Below, in pieces: positions 35,699 through 46,529 of a DNA stretch of 64,000 nt. Made by a program: the position numbers and the translations under genes. Every line of letters starts with the position of its first letter. Position 1 is the first letter of the stretch. The notes beneath the pieces were generated by a model. That model had not been told where the DNA came from, did not search any database, and saw nothing but the letters and a program-made list of their open reading frames with translations. This stretch comes from Nematostella vectensis (lineage: Eukaryota; Cnidaria; Anthozoa; Actiniaria; Edwardsiidae), in the NCBI RefSeq assembly GCF_932526225.1, contig NC_064046.1, positions 2,358,001-2,422,000 on the forward strand, given 5' to 3'.

Positions 35699-37703
35699 CC
35701 TGCGATAGTTTTGTATTTTGATGGTTTTCTGGTCGTTAACGGGGCTGGCCTCTTACGAGAGCTTGCTCTCATAAGCGACCACTGGGCGTCAAAAACTTGA
35801 ACAATAGGTGTTGGTCGCTTACGGGAGCTTAATTAAAATGCTGGAATCTAAAAGTTACCGTGATAATAACAACGCTGTAATATTTTGGTTTATTGCTTGA
35901 TTAAAACTAAGTATTTGAGTTATCATGAGAGTGAGTTGTTTTATTTAATAGCAATTTATTCTACGCAAAGTAGCTCGTTATGCTCGTTTATATCGACGAC
36001 TTAAGCTTTTCGTCATGAGAATATCTTTTGCGTCTACGACGATCGCATATATGGCGTCTTTTGTTAGCCGATTTCTAAAGCGTGCAACAAACAAGTGGAT
36101 GGCTATTGTAACTGGAAAAAGGATAAATCGTGGAGCTGGCAATGGACTAGAGATTCCTTGCATTTATAAATTTTCTGGAGACAAAGAAATGTCAATCCCA
36201 TGGTTGAAATTGGGGTTAAGAAAATTGTAATTATGAAATTCTTTACTGGTTGCCCACATGGTTGCCTACTACGCTTTATATGTAGTTTTAGCATGCATTG
36301 GATATGATGTATATCAGGTGTTGACTGATGTTGTAAAGCCAAAAATCGTTGTGGTCGCTTCCGAGAGCTTAAAAATAAAAGAAAATCTCAGTTGGTGGTT
36401 TGAAATTGTGTTCGTTAACGGAGCTGGTCGCACCGACAAGTTGGTCGCTTACGAGAGCTTAGAATTACAGAGTTTGTTTGACAATTCAATCGGTGATTCG
36501 TGATGGTGGTCGGTATCGGAGCTGGTCGCTTACGAGAGCGGTCGCTCAGAGTGCTTCAACTGTATATAAGATATCGCCCAAGAGCAAGGAGCTACAAAAA
36601 TGCTTTTAGTTGCAAAATGCGCATAATTCAGGAATTGAATACCTTGTAAATACTTCTTTGTCCTTCTATATGCTTGGGATATGCTTCCTTCTTGAAAGAC
36701 AATTTCTTTCTTCTATAAAGGCGAGAAAATGTTCGTGAATCTTCTACTCTGAATTGAACGGCAGCGCTGAAGAGCTGGTCGAGAGAGTTCCTGCGAGTAG
36801 AAGATGACTTCGCAGAAAGAAGGGGAACCTTTTGCTAATTACTAATGCTCGTTATAATCTAATTCCAGGAAAGTGGGGGCTTTTTTGCTCGCCAGGGGTC
36901 AAGAAGGGAACTTTCCCTTAGATAAAAACAAATACTCACAATCTAGAACAAAGATATTATCAGAAAAAAGATTAGATTTCCGAAAGAATAGGGACAGAAG
37001 GCTGAATATTCACAGTAACACGAAGGCGGAGAGTCGAGGACGGCGAACACGCGAGATTTCAGAACTAGCACAAGGGCGATAAACATGCGATCGACCGGAA
37101 ATCAGTATCGGCCACGACAAGTTCCACATAGGAAGGTCATTTTATGACCTTTCGCCAAATAGTTCGGTTGGGTGTATTCTTGATAAATGTCAAAATTACA
37201 CCTATTGACTCTCTCTCATTTCCCAGAAAAACCGGAAGAATTGACACTATGTTGATAAGCATATCATTTCAAGAAAACGTTTCAGGCTAAAACTTTGGCC
37301 GCAATTTCCAGCTTCCCCGGCCGCTTCAATATAAAAGTGTGTCACAACAAGATTTTCACATTACACAATTCGCATTTGTTGCAGCGGTCTGATCTGAGTT
37401 CTGTATACCCATAGGGTCCCTTCTATTATCCTCCATGTCTCAAAATTATCCTTTGCTGGTCATGGAAGACGGGAGGGTTAAGTATCAGGCTACCGGACAT
37501 CACAAAACAACAGCACTACCATCATTTCGCCGATTTTATTGATAACAAAAGACGAACACTCGACTGATGTGATAGTTCTTTATGCACGCGGGCTCCCTTT
37601 TGCAGTAATTTTAGTTTTTATATGTCTAACTACTTTTTATATCTAATTACTATTTCTAGTCTTAATAATCACGACTGCTTCCACTTTTAATTATTTTCTT
37701 AAT
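35699..37703. other. Gene-poor region with a dispersed GTCGCTTACGAGAGCTTA motif
   Basis: No gene was recognised. The motif GGTCGCTTACGAGAGCTTA or near variants recurs at about 35813, 36351, 36442 and 36519, with an inverted copy near 35749-35781. A palindromic GGGAACTTTCCC is at 36906-36917. Confidence 0.4.
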
Positions 37704-37711
37704 AATTCTCT

Positions 37712-37976
37712 CGCCCCATGACAGGTTCTCCAATAGGGTTCTGGATTCCGGATCCTAGTGTGTGGATTCCGGATTCCATGTGGGTTTTTTCTCGTGGATT
37801 CCGGATCCCAGCAGCATGGATTCCGGATTCCATATCTCATTTTTTCATGGATTCCGGATTCCATATCTCATTTTTTTCATGGATTCCGGATTCCATATCT
37901 CATTTTTTCATGGATTCCGGATCCCATATCTCATTTTTTCATGGATTCCGGATTCCGGATTACCTGTCATGGGGCG
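37712..37976. mobile_element. 265-bp DNA transposon-like element with 8-bp target duplication and internal subrepeats
   Basis: Terminal inverted repeats CGCCCCATGACAGGT and ACCTGTCATGGGGCG (15 bp, exact) are flanked by AATTCTCT at 37704-37711 and 37977-37984. The interior is about five copies of TGGATTCCGGATTCCATATC with a T-rich linker. An 8-bp duplication suggests hAT- or P-like mobilisation. The element codes for no transposase. Confidence 0.8.
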
Positions 37977-38079
37977 AATTCTCTATTAATCCATAGTTGT
38001 TGTGTAATTGTGTAATCTACACAATCAAAAAGTATTTTTAAGTGATTTTGTTTCTAGTCGTGGCGACTAAAATATACGA

Positions 38080-38160
38080 CGCAGACCACTGGTCTGGCCA
38101 AAAACCTAAACCGGCGCAGACCACTGGTCTGGCCAAAAACCTAAACCGACGCAGACCACC
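38080..38160. repeat. Short tandem repeat (about 33 bp x 2.3)
   Basis: GCAGACCACTGGTCTGGCCA with a following AAAACCTAAACCG occurs twice in tandem with a partial third copy. It contains the palindrome CCACTGG/CCAGTGG-like core. Confidence 0.6.
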
Positions 38161-38308
38161 CTAGGGGGGAGGGCAGATGCCCCGGACCCCCTCTTCTTAG
38201 TTCCACCACAGCAAATAATGTATTTTTCTTTTGAATTCCTCCAATTCTTTTCTAGTTCTACGATACCCAAAGAACAACTTCCGGTGTGGTTATAGTTGTC
38301 TCTCAATA

Positions 38309-39153
38309 TCACCTCTTGTACTGTCTCTCCACTTCATCGACTAACTGCTTCACCCAGTCAGCACCTGCTCTATTGAGATGTGCAACCCCGATTGCCATAG
38401 CGTGCGCGAAGCCTTCAAGATCAGCGTACAAAAGGTGGACATTTTTGTGTGGACCGTCCCGATCCCCACAGTCAAATTTCCAGTTCACTATCTCCGCGTC
38501 ATGTGACCCGCCACATGACAGTCGACCTTTCTCGCAAACGTACATGGTGTAGCCGTCAGCGGAGCAAACCCAGTCCAAGCACCTTTCACTGTTACAAAAA
38601 AAAATTTAATAAGATAGGTTGAGAAATGGGGGGGGGGGGGGGGGGGGGGTTGCTGTGAGTCCTAGATTTACTGCATATTTGACCCTCACACCAACTCCAA
38701 AGAATTTCAACTTGAAATGCCAAAGCCACACCCTTCCCCCCCCCCCCCCCCCCCTCTCACCCTCAAAGAATTTCCGGTCCATTTGAGGATACAAAGACAT
38801 GTCTGGTGCAAATCAAAACAGTGACGTCCTAATAATGTGTAGGTTTTCGGTATCTCCAATATTCGAAAGTTCGATATGTTATTCAAACTTTTAAAGTAAA
38901 AGTATGACATAAATCCAGGGACAATGTCCAAAAGAAATCAGGATAGTTTGGTATTACTTCTTATAAAAGCTTATATAATTTTGGTCTATGTTTTTGTCCA
39001 CCCAAAGTTTTGAAATTGAAAAAAAAAATCGTAGACAAACAAGAAGCCAAAAGCTCGTATTGAACACTCTGTAATTCAGTAACCGTACCTGTTTGGGCAG
39101 CCTTTGATGGGACAAGGCATTTTTAGCTGATACCAAGTCACGCTATTCCCCAT
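38309..39153 (-). CDS. Small cysteine-rich protein A (114 aa), member of a 3-gene local family
   Basis: Two exons: 39089-39153 (starting MGNSVTWYQLKMPCPIKGCP) and 38309-38588. The intron is GT-AG and splits a codon in phase 2. The joined frame is open for 114 residues. I do not recognise the family. Shared features with the paralogs are CPx2(G/Y)CPN, WVC-S/A, a second VC, a WKFDCG motif, GFAHAMA-I and AGA-x-WV-x-x-LV at the C-terminus. The Cys and His spacing suggests a small zinc-binding or disulphide fold. There is no signal peptide or membrane segment, so it is probably intracellular. The upstream paralog lies about 490 bp away in the same orientation, pointing to tandem duplication. The intron contains long G and C homopolymers. 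Confidence 0.75.
38628..38754. repeat. G22 and C19 homopolymer pair in intron of gene A
   Basis: A run of 22 G at 38628-38649 and a run of 19 C at 38736-38754 face each other 86 bp apart, able to pair as a stem or form G-quadruplex-type structure. Confidence 0.85.
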
Positions 39154-39332
39154 TCTTGTAAATTCTTGTGAACTTTTAGCTGAACAGTGGATCGAATACT
39201 TCTCCGAGCGGCAAACGATAGTTTAATCTGCACTCCTGGTCAAAACGCCACTTCCAAGAATTGATTTCAACTTTGATTGACAGGAGTGTATTGAATGCCT
39301 AATAGATCGAACGCTGATTGGCGGTGCGAACA

Positions 39333-39343
39333 GGGAAATTTCC
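39333..39343. promoter_or_regulatory. NF-kappaB-like site upstream of gene A
   Basis: GGGAAATTTCC, a palindromic kappaB-type site 180 bp upstream of the gene A start codon. An ATTGG/CCAAT box lies nearby at about 39317. Binding is inferred from the motif only. Confidence 0.45.
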
Positions 39344-39644
39344 TCATTATTTTGCTCTTCGTTCGAAGGGAAAGTACCCGTTCTTTGCTTTTTTCAAGTC
39401 TTCATATCCCACGGAAAGATAATAGTATTTTGGATGCATTTTTCAAAAATCATCTTATGAAGCATACAACCGGTGTGAGCATTATTGAAACCATGACGCT
39501 CAGTCAAATTAATAATATTCTTGATTGTTCGACTCGCCGTCAAAAATAAGAAGAAACGACTTTCATGAACAACAAATTTTACTACATTCACAATTCGATT
39601 GATAAACTTTATAATGTCATAAGACTGAGAATAGAGTCTGGATG

Positions 39645-40071
39645 CTAAGGCTTGTATTGTCTTTCAACCTCCACCACTAGTTTCGTGACCCAAGCCGCCC
39701 CTGCTTCTGACAAATGCGCGACTCCAATGGCCATAGCGTGTGCAAACCCCTCGAAGTCCGCGTATAAATAGTGTTTGTTACGATGTGGCCCTATCCGGTC
39801 TCCGCAGTCGAACTTCCACTTCACAATTTGGTCCTCGTGAGGACTAAAACAGCGCGAGCATCTCAAACGACCTTGCTCGCAAACTTGCATTGTTGTCTTG
39901 TCTGTTGCACAGACCCAGTCAATCATCTTGGCGCTGTTAAATAAGGGTATTGAAGCATTTAAACCCTCGAAGCTTCGTTATAGGAAATTAGAAACTATTG
40001 AACTAAAGTTCTACTTACTTGTTTGGGCAGCCAGATATCGGGCAAGGAATCCTTAAAGTAAACCAAGTCAT
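39645..40071 (-). CDS. Small cysteine-rich protein B (113 aa), paralog of A
   Basis: Exon 1 is 40019-40071 (MTWFTLRIPCPISGCPN, donor AA|GTAAGTAG). Exon 2 is 39645-39933 (acceptor TTAACAG|). The intron is only 85 bp, with the same phase-2 position as in A and C. The protein has CPISGCPN, DWVCATD, VCEQGRL, VKWKFDCGDR, FEGFAHAMAIGVAHL and AGAAWVTKLV. It is closest to A across exon 2. Two extra Cys (RCSRC) lie between the VC motif and WKFDCG. Function is unknown; the conserved intron and motif order show common descent. A strong kappaB-like palindrome lies 72 bp upstream of the ATG. Confidence 0.78.
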
Positions 40072-40142
40072 AGCTGAGAACTGAGAGTCAAACAAGGTAG
40101 TGCAGTTGTCTAATGAATGAATCAAAGAGCGTAAGCAAACAA

Positions 40143-40154
40143 GGGAAAATTCCC
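40143..40154. promoter_or_regulatory. NF-kappaB-like site upstream of gene B
   Basis: GGGAAAATTCCC, a 12-bp perfect palindrome 72 bp upstream of the start codon of B. A near-palindromic AATTTCCCGGAAATT at 40178-40192 contains a STAT-like TTCCCGGAA. Together they suggest immune- or stress-type induction, by motif only. Confidence 0.5.
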
Positions 40155-40332
40155 TTGACCTTTCGAATTGCCCTTACAATTTCCCGGAAATTCAGGATGT
40201 TTTAGCTTTAAAAAACTCAACCTAGACTAGTAGAGCTTTCTTGGCATTCCAAAGGCTAGATAAATTGATTTAGCAGTTATAATATATTTTGAGTGAGTGA
40301 CTTTTCGGGGAAATGTTTTTCAAAATTACATT

Positions 40333-40460
40333 CACGTGCGTGACGTCACAGGGGAGCCCCTAGCCTCCGACCAATTGGCTGAGCTCTATTTTTACAACAA
40401 GACACAAATAGCGCGTCGTAGTCTCGCATTTGCACACATTCGTGAACCAAGACTGACACG
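40333..40460 (+). promoter_or_regulatory. CRE/E-box/CCAAT promoter and untranslated first exon of the 319-aa protein gene
   Basis: CACGTG (40333-40338), TGACGTCA (40341-40348) and CCAATTGG (40371-40378) are clustered. About 85 bp further is ACACG|GTAAGTTAT, a strong donor (GT at 40461), so the first exon is probably untranslated. The matching acceptor is TTTCTTTAG| ending at 41841, leading to the ATG at 41940. Gene B diverges from the other side, so the region may serve both. Confidence 0.6.
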
Positions 40461-40488
40461 GTAAGTTATAAGGAAATATTCTCTAGTT

Positions 40489-40686
40489 TATAGCCAAATT
40501 CGTTGTTGCGCGACCTCCCACAATCGAAAATCCCTTTCTTCGTCTGGGAATAGCGCGTAGTCAATCAAAGCAAACTATCAAAACCAGACAAACTTCCCCC
40601 AAAGCTTGTGTTTGACTACGCGCTATTCCCAAACGAGACAAGGATTTTGGATATTCCGAGGTCGCGCAACAACGAATTTGGCTATA
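40489..40686. mobile_element. ~198-bp MITE with TA target site
   Basis: Inverted ends TATAGCCAAATTCGTTGTTG and its complement at 40667-40686 extend 29 bp without mismatch. Inner arms (GGGAATAGCGCGTAGTCAA against TTTGACTACGCGCTATTCCC) also pair. TA at each end suggests a Tc1/mariner-type non-autonomous element. It lies in the first intron of the 319-aa protein gene. Confidence 0.8.
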
Positions 40687-41055
40687 ATGCAGTTTTTCAG
40701 CCTAAGCATCGTCTGAAAAGTTTGTATATTGGCTTTTATTAGCGATACGCTTCAAAAGGCCCCAAAGCCGAGATATTTCTAAAAGTCTTATAATGAAACG
40801 CCCTCTGTCATATCGTAATGCGTAATGCTTGGCTTTATGTGTGGGTCAGTTTTGGGTTTTCTCAAAACAAGAGGAAAAAAAGGACAACATTTGCAATTGT
40901 ATTAGAGAGCTTGGACGTAATATTTGCCGTTGTTGTTTTTTTTTTTTCTATTTTATTTCTTGGAATTATGAATTGATTCTAGAGTTTTTGTTTACTAATC
41001 CTTAATAATTTAATGATAACGTCCAGATAATTTTATCGAATAAAGCCAGAATGAA

Positions 41056-41371
41056 TACACTCTCTTTTTTTATAAGAACGTCTAATTTTCAGTTGAGGCT
41101 GAGCCGTTCTTATTTTTGGGACATTTTAAGGCTGAATATTCTTAACGATGTTCTTAAATTTTAGTGTTTATAAGAATATAGTATCCAATGAATTTCTATG
41201 AAGATAATTACACTAATGATCAATAGCAATAATAAGGTTGTTACTATGAGCACGATTTGATTCTATTTTTGGAAGGCATCAGGACTAAAAAAGAAAAAAA
41301 AACATGCTATCTGATCCTCGGCATGTTTTTAGCATGTTCTTAGAAAAAAGTTTCTAATAAAAAAGGGTGTA
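41056..41371. mobile_element. MITE copy 1 (TACAC...GTGTA ends)
   Basis: 316 bp with inverted ends around TTTTTATAAGAACGTC and AATAAAAAAGGGTGTA. It shares its whole length with a copy at 58835-59130, for example TACACTAATGATCAAYAGCA and GCAATAATAAGGTTG. TA at both ends suggests a TA-targeting element. Intronic. Confidence 0.75.
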
Positions 41372-41939
41372 AACGGTCATAACCTGAACATTTGTTCACT
41401 GTGGGGGGTGGGGGAGGGGGTGTCAAACCCTAGTGATGCTCTATTACAGATCACCCTTCACAGACCTGGGTACGGACAAGATCGACGCGCGCTACAAGGG
41501 GGAGTAGGTTAAGTGGGAGGGGGTATTTTATCGTATACACTTTTGTTGTCATTGCAAACTGCAAATGTTGCAATCTCGTTCCCAGGGCCCACGTTCCTTT
41601 GTGGCACAAAAATACGTGGGCTCTGGAAACGAGATTGCAAATGTTGAAGGGAAAATGGAAGTTTTACGACCGAAAGGTCTAATTTTGTTTCATGAAGGAG
41701 AATATGGACCATACAATAATAATCCACCCGAAAGGCTTAGATGTCTGGTTTTGACATCGCTGGAGTTAATTCATAACCTTCAAGTTTGCAAATAATTAGT
41801 ACTTATAAATACTATTCGATCTTTTAATTTTTTTTCTTTAGCAAAGCTGGAACAAAGAGGAACATCTCTTTGTAAACATAACTGTGCGTACAGGCGTAGA
41901 CTACTAGAAAATCTAACCAAAACTTGGTTTTGTACTAGA

Positions 41940-44900
41940 ATGTCTAGCAACTACTCGCGCTCCTACTCACGGGAACACTATCCTCTAAGTCAGCGCTCAA
42001 GTCGCAAGTCATCATCAAATAAATATTTAAGAAGAGGAAGAATGGACGACCCAAGAGATAGAGGTAATGAGAGATCGACATTTGAATGTTTTTTTTAATT
42101 ATTCAAACAATAAAAATACCTTTAACCCTTTCACTCCTTGGCACTTTTGAGCAAAATTGTAAGAAAAAAAAAGACTAAAAACAGAAACCTCCCCCCTATC
42201 TCAAGTCCAACACTATCTGTTGAGCCATAAGCTACCGCTGACCCAAGACGGTATGCCTTGAAGTTTCCAACAATGCACTGCGGTGCCTTTTCTTTCTAGC
42301 GACGGCACTGCTACAACCTGTTGCTTACAACAGTTTTGCTTGTAATTTGCTTAAAGATTACAGCTTTTTCACATCTGGAGAGTGCCTTAGGACACCATAA
42401 AGTCCATTTGGGCATTATAAATGCTGTGCTTATGGATGTTTGCACGCTGAGGTTGATTCAGTGGGATAATTCCTTGTTTGGGCTTCACCAAGTGAGAAAG
42501 GAATTTTCTAGTGAATGGCCTTATACTCTTCAATGTGGACCATCTTTGCTACCCAACCTTATTCAAAAATTGTTTTCTTATTCTGGGTTCCTTGAACCTG
42601 GAAATGTTTTGTTTGGCTTTGGGGCAAAGAGACTGTTATGATTCTGGGGGAGGAGTTTTCCCGCCTCTCTGTCAAGGTGTTTCCATGACTCCCATGATGC
42701 AGTGCAGGCATGCAATTTAGCCTAAAGATGGTTTTAGCATTGATTATTGTGGCTGATGGCTTTAAATTTGGACCTGACAGAGCGCAATAAAGGTATCTAT
42801 TTGTGACTTGATCTGTGTTTCCGTTTGTATTTTTAGTTCGGAATTTTTTTTAATTTTTGGTAAGAAATGTTTCCAGGTTTGAGCATTTGTTTACGGATTG
42901 GTCAGAAATCAAGGTTGATATTTTGACAATAGAGTCAATTCTATTACATTGCTTGGATGCGCTTTTGAAGGTCGTTTATGCCTTTTAGGAATCCATGAGT
43001 ATCCGGGTCTGGTGATGTTTGGTTTGCATTTCTGACGTTTTGGAGTTGGGCCTATATTTTACAGGCGCCTCAGGGCGTAATAGTAATGAAAGGGTTAACC
43101 ATTGCAAACTCTTTCTGTAAAACGTCAAATTATTTCTTATTTTTGAAGAACCATCAACCTTCGACTGAAGTGCAGCTTTCATGCATTTCTTCTAATACAT
43201 GTTTTTTTCTAAAGTTTTTGGACTGCTCTAATTTTTCTTTCGAGATTTTTCGTTACCGACCTAGTCAGATACCAAATGGTCGGTCCTTCACTTTTTACTA
43301 CAGTATTTCTTTCTTTGTCTCAGGCGATGAACGGATGGATTATCAGCCCTCAGACTCTTCAGGGAGTTCCTCTTCGTCGAGATCACACCAATCGCCCACC
43401 TATCAGGGCAGCAATCCACCATGGGCCACCAACCAAGATCCTTATCATGGGGCACTGGAGGACGAACGTGCGGCCATGGAGAGAAGACGTTATGAGGACC
43501 AGAAGCGGCATCAAGCTCAAGAACAGAGATTCCGATCACAGCAAGGTACACAGAAACGGTCCCTGTTCTTTATCCCAGGGGCGGATCTAGCTTTTCGGTA
43601 AAGGGGGGGTTTGGACTCAGTGGGAAGGTGGTAATTTATTTTTGTTACATATGGCTTTCTAGCAGTCCAAAGGGGGGAGGGGTTTAAACCCCCCTAAACC
43701 CTCCCCCCCGATCCGCTACTGTATCCTAGTTGATTTCTCCCCTAAGCAACACAGCACAGCCACGTACCCTGGTTTATTTGTAGGGAGTGTACAGTCGTAA
43801 TTAGTATCATAAGAAAAAAGGATAGTATTTGACAATTTTTCAATAAGAAATGACCAACTTTTTAGCGGCCAACAGGGGGTTGTGCGCGCATTCCACCCCT
43901 CCCCCCTCTATTCTTGCTTAACAAACCCTCGGAAAACTCTTATAAATCTACATCCTCTATATGACGGGTAGTAAAGAAAGCGCAGTGATTTCTAATCCGA
44001 CTGTGAAAATCAATAAATAAAACCTACATTGAAAGAAAAGACTAATAATACACACGCAAACACAAGCGCAAATAAACAATCTCACAATTTTCAATGAAAA
44101 GCAAGCGCAAGAGAATGCAGTTGAGAGATTTGCACACGCTTTTGCTTGCATTTGTCTGATCCTTACTTGTACTGCGCTTCTCTTACTAAGGCCTCATGAG
44201 AAAGATCTTTTTTTAGCGAGCACGCAAATGTTGTACAATGTGTACGAGCACACAGTGGGGATGATCGAGGAGTTGGAAAAACACGATGAGGTGCCCACGG
44301 AGAACTCTGGTCTGATGAGCCATATCTTTCCACAGGGCTACAAAAAGCCCAAACATGATGTGAGTATATTCAAGAAGATTTGTTTTTTTATCAAAGACGC
44401 AATCAATTCTTGATCCAGAGAAATGCATCTGATTTACCAAAAACTGGAAGTTTACTGTGCAGAATAGTCGACAATTGTTGAGTCGCGTATAAGTTTCTCT
44501 GATTGGCTGAGTCGCACACGAGTCGTAATATGCGCGTTTGATTGACTGAGTCGCACACAAGTCGTAGTATGCGAATTCTGATTGTCTGAGTCGCACACGA
44601 GTCGTAATATGCGCGTTCTGATTGGCTGAGTCGCACACGAGTTGTAATATGCACGCGTTCTGATTGATGTAACTGATTGATGTAAAATCGCATGGTCGTC
44701 ATATTCGCCCTCTGATCGGCACTACTTGACGGCTTGAGTGAGTCGCCATCTGCCCACGGGCACGGCCTTTTATACCGCAGGTGCAGCCCCTGCGCGCCCC
44801 CGCACAACATGGGTTTTTTATAACGCAAGTCCATCTTTAAAGACTGGTTGATTATCACATTTTGGGTGAATTCAGCGCTCTTAAATCTTATTGCTGTTTT

Positions 44901-46209
44901 TCATTAGCTAACAGCAGTTATCGAGGCCGAGCTCACTTGTCTGAGGGCCCAAATGAAGTTTGCACCCCCAGAGGTGATACAACAGACAAAAGATGAGCTG
45001 CTCAACAGAACTCTACGCTGGTCTGCCAAACGCGAAGGTCTGCCTATCGGTCTGGTGGACAAGTACGCGAAGAACGTCGCTCAGCTTCTTACTGAGGGTT
45101 CGATGACGCTTCCACCAAGAGAGAAGGGACCCAAAACTGAGTAGGAATCTATGGGATTGTTCAGTAAAATATAGGAGCTGGGACGGTAATTGGAGAGGGA
45201 GTGGATTGAAGGGGAGGGGAGGGCTAAGGCCTGTCACATATGGCCGTATTCGGTTTAATAGGAATGGTATTTAAATCGACTGGAATTTAATAGTATGGCT
45301 ATATTTTTCCACACATCTATTTTCACTCTCTTGTTACGTGCGAAGAGGGCTGAAGCAATGTTAAGCAGTCAAAAACGAATCTTTACTGGTTCCGTTCTTT
45401 GTTTTTTATTTATCTATCTTGATTACTAAGACTCGTTCAAATTCGATGAAAATGAATTCCACTTCATTTCCACTTATTTCTATTTCTTGTAAAGACTGTC
45501 CGAGCGCGACGTTCAAGATGCGCTCTACAGATACGGCGCAGCAAGGCACGAGGGAGACCTTCAGGATAAGCAGTTTCATGATAACCCAAACAAGAAGGCT
45601 GCCTTGCGAGCTATGAGGCTTGGAAAGCACACCTATATCGGTAAGTGTCACGCACGCAATGCATGACAAATGAGCGTTGTGTGACAGGGAACCTGCCTTT
45701 ATCACCTATATCTGTGAGTGTCACACACGCAAGGCATGACAAATGAGCGTTGTGTGACAGGGAACCTGCTTTTATCACCTATATCTGTGAGTGTCACGCA
45801 CGCAATGCATGACAAATGAGCGTTGTTTGACAGGGAACCTGCCATATCAGCTATATCTGTGAGCGTCGTTGTGTGACAAGGAACCTGCCTGTATCACATT
45901 ATCTGTGAGTGTTGTGTGACAAGTAATCTGAAGGAGTCGAAATAAGGGTTGTTGGGAGTTCAACTTTATTTTTCTTTAAAGAATTTTGCTTCAACCTAAT
46001 GAAAAGTAGTAGACATATCTGCAAAAGGGGGGGGGTGGGGCACCCTTGGCACCCCCCTGTCTACGCGCCTGTCCCTTTTGACGCCTAACTACAAACTTTG
46101 TTTGTGATTTTCTACAGGTGCGCGTCGACTGCTTGAGGTGGATCGCAGCGACAGGGCATTCAAGGAGGCTCTGATGAAACATGGGTTTGACACCGAAAGC
46201 CTCAAGTAA
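41940..46209 (+). CDS. Unrecognised 319-aa protein, six exons
   Basis: Coding exons: 41940-42063, 43324-43545, 44217-44359, 44908-45140, 45495-45640 and 46118-46209. All introns are GT-AG, all phases agree, and the total is 960 nt including TAA. Residues 1-75 are Ser/Arg-rich and disordered (MSSNYSRSYSREHYPLSQRS). About 85-115 is a charged EDER-AAMERRRYEDQKR helix. The remainder is helical and hydrophilic, with VIEAELTCLRAQMKF, LRWSAKREGLPIGLVDKYAK, LSERDVQDALYRYGAARHEG and a C-terminal MRLGKHTYIGARRLLEVDRS. No signal peptide or membrane segment. Exon 4 is open for four more bases to a TAG at 45142-45144, but the GT inside GAGTAG is a donor whose phase exactly fits exon 5. I do not recognise a family; an RNA-associated or cytoskeletal role would be a guess. 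Confidence 0.8.
42122..43098. mobile_element. piggyBac-like non-autonomous element, copy 1 (977 bp)
   Basis: Bounded by TTAA, with ends TTAACCCTTTCA and TGAAAGGGTTAA, the CCC-start and TTAA target typical of piggyBac-type elements. There is no transposase ORF. A diverged homologue lies at 48490-49499; both share CCTCCCCCCTAT, TCTATTTGTG and the TGAGTATC stretch in the same order. Intronic. Confidence 0.75.
43578..43727. mobile_element. ~150-bp MITE with CAGGGGCGGATC ends
   Basis: Left end CAGGGGCGGATC and right end GATCCGCTACTG are imperfect inverted repeats. Inner GGGGGGGTTTGG/AAACCCCCCTAAACC blocks can also pair. TATCC flanks both sides. Probably hAT-like and non-autonomous; it sits just after exon 2 of the 319-aa gene. 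Confidence 0.55.
44478..44672. repeat. 40-bp tandem repeat, about 5 copies, in intron 3
   Basis: Unit GATTGGCTGAGTCGCACACG followed by AGTCGTAATATGCGCGTTCT. It contains inverted CCAAT and TGAGTCG strings, so an enhancer role is possible but unproven. Confidence 0.8.
45630..45930. repeat. 73-bp tandem array seeded by exon-5 end and donor
   Basis: The first unit starts with the last 11 nt of exon 5 (CACCTATATCG) and its donor GTAAGTGTCAC. Two further near-full units start at 45703 and 45776, each reading CACCTATATCT|GTGAGTGTCAC, followed by two degenerate units. Each copy keeps a near-consensus 5' splice site. Confidence 0.85.
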
Positions 46210-46518
46210 TACTGTTGTCATAGCAACACAGACATGACGTCATATTGATCTGCTATTAACACTAAGATGTCAGGTTACTATGGTTACTATGCTTTGCATA
46301 TCGGCTAGTGATAGCACGTTTTGTTGTTGTTGTTGTCATTGTTGTTTGAACGTTTCTATGCACTAGAGCGTAGTTGAAAGACGTGATGATAAAACGAAAC
46401 ATAATTATTACATCAATTATAAATCATTGCATTATTTGATATTTGATAGTAGATATTTTTGCTCGGTAGGTGATGTTTTCTGTAGTGGGGAAAAAAATGA
46501 TCAGTCTGTCCGATTTGC

Positions 46519-46524
46519 AATAAA
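46519..46524 (+). terminator. Polyadenylation signal for the 319-aa protein gene
   Basis: AATAAA 310 bp after the stop codon, the first canonical hexamer downstream. Confidence 0.5.
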
Positions 46525-46529
46525 AAGGA

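Noticed and set aside
38309-38578. Gene A starting at TTG 38578 as a one-exon ORF
   Set aside because: Comparison with B and C shows an upstream exon with CPxxxCPN joined in phase 2; TTG is not a likely animal start.
44953-45144. Stop at 45144 as the end of the 319-aa protein gene
   Set aside because: The GT within GAGTAG is a donor whose phase matches the exon at 45495, and two further coding exons follow. A short isoform remains possible.
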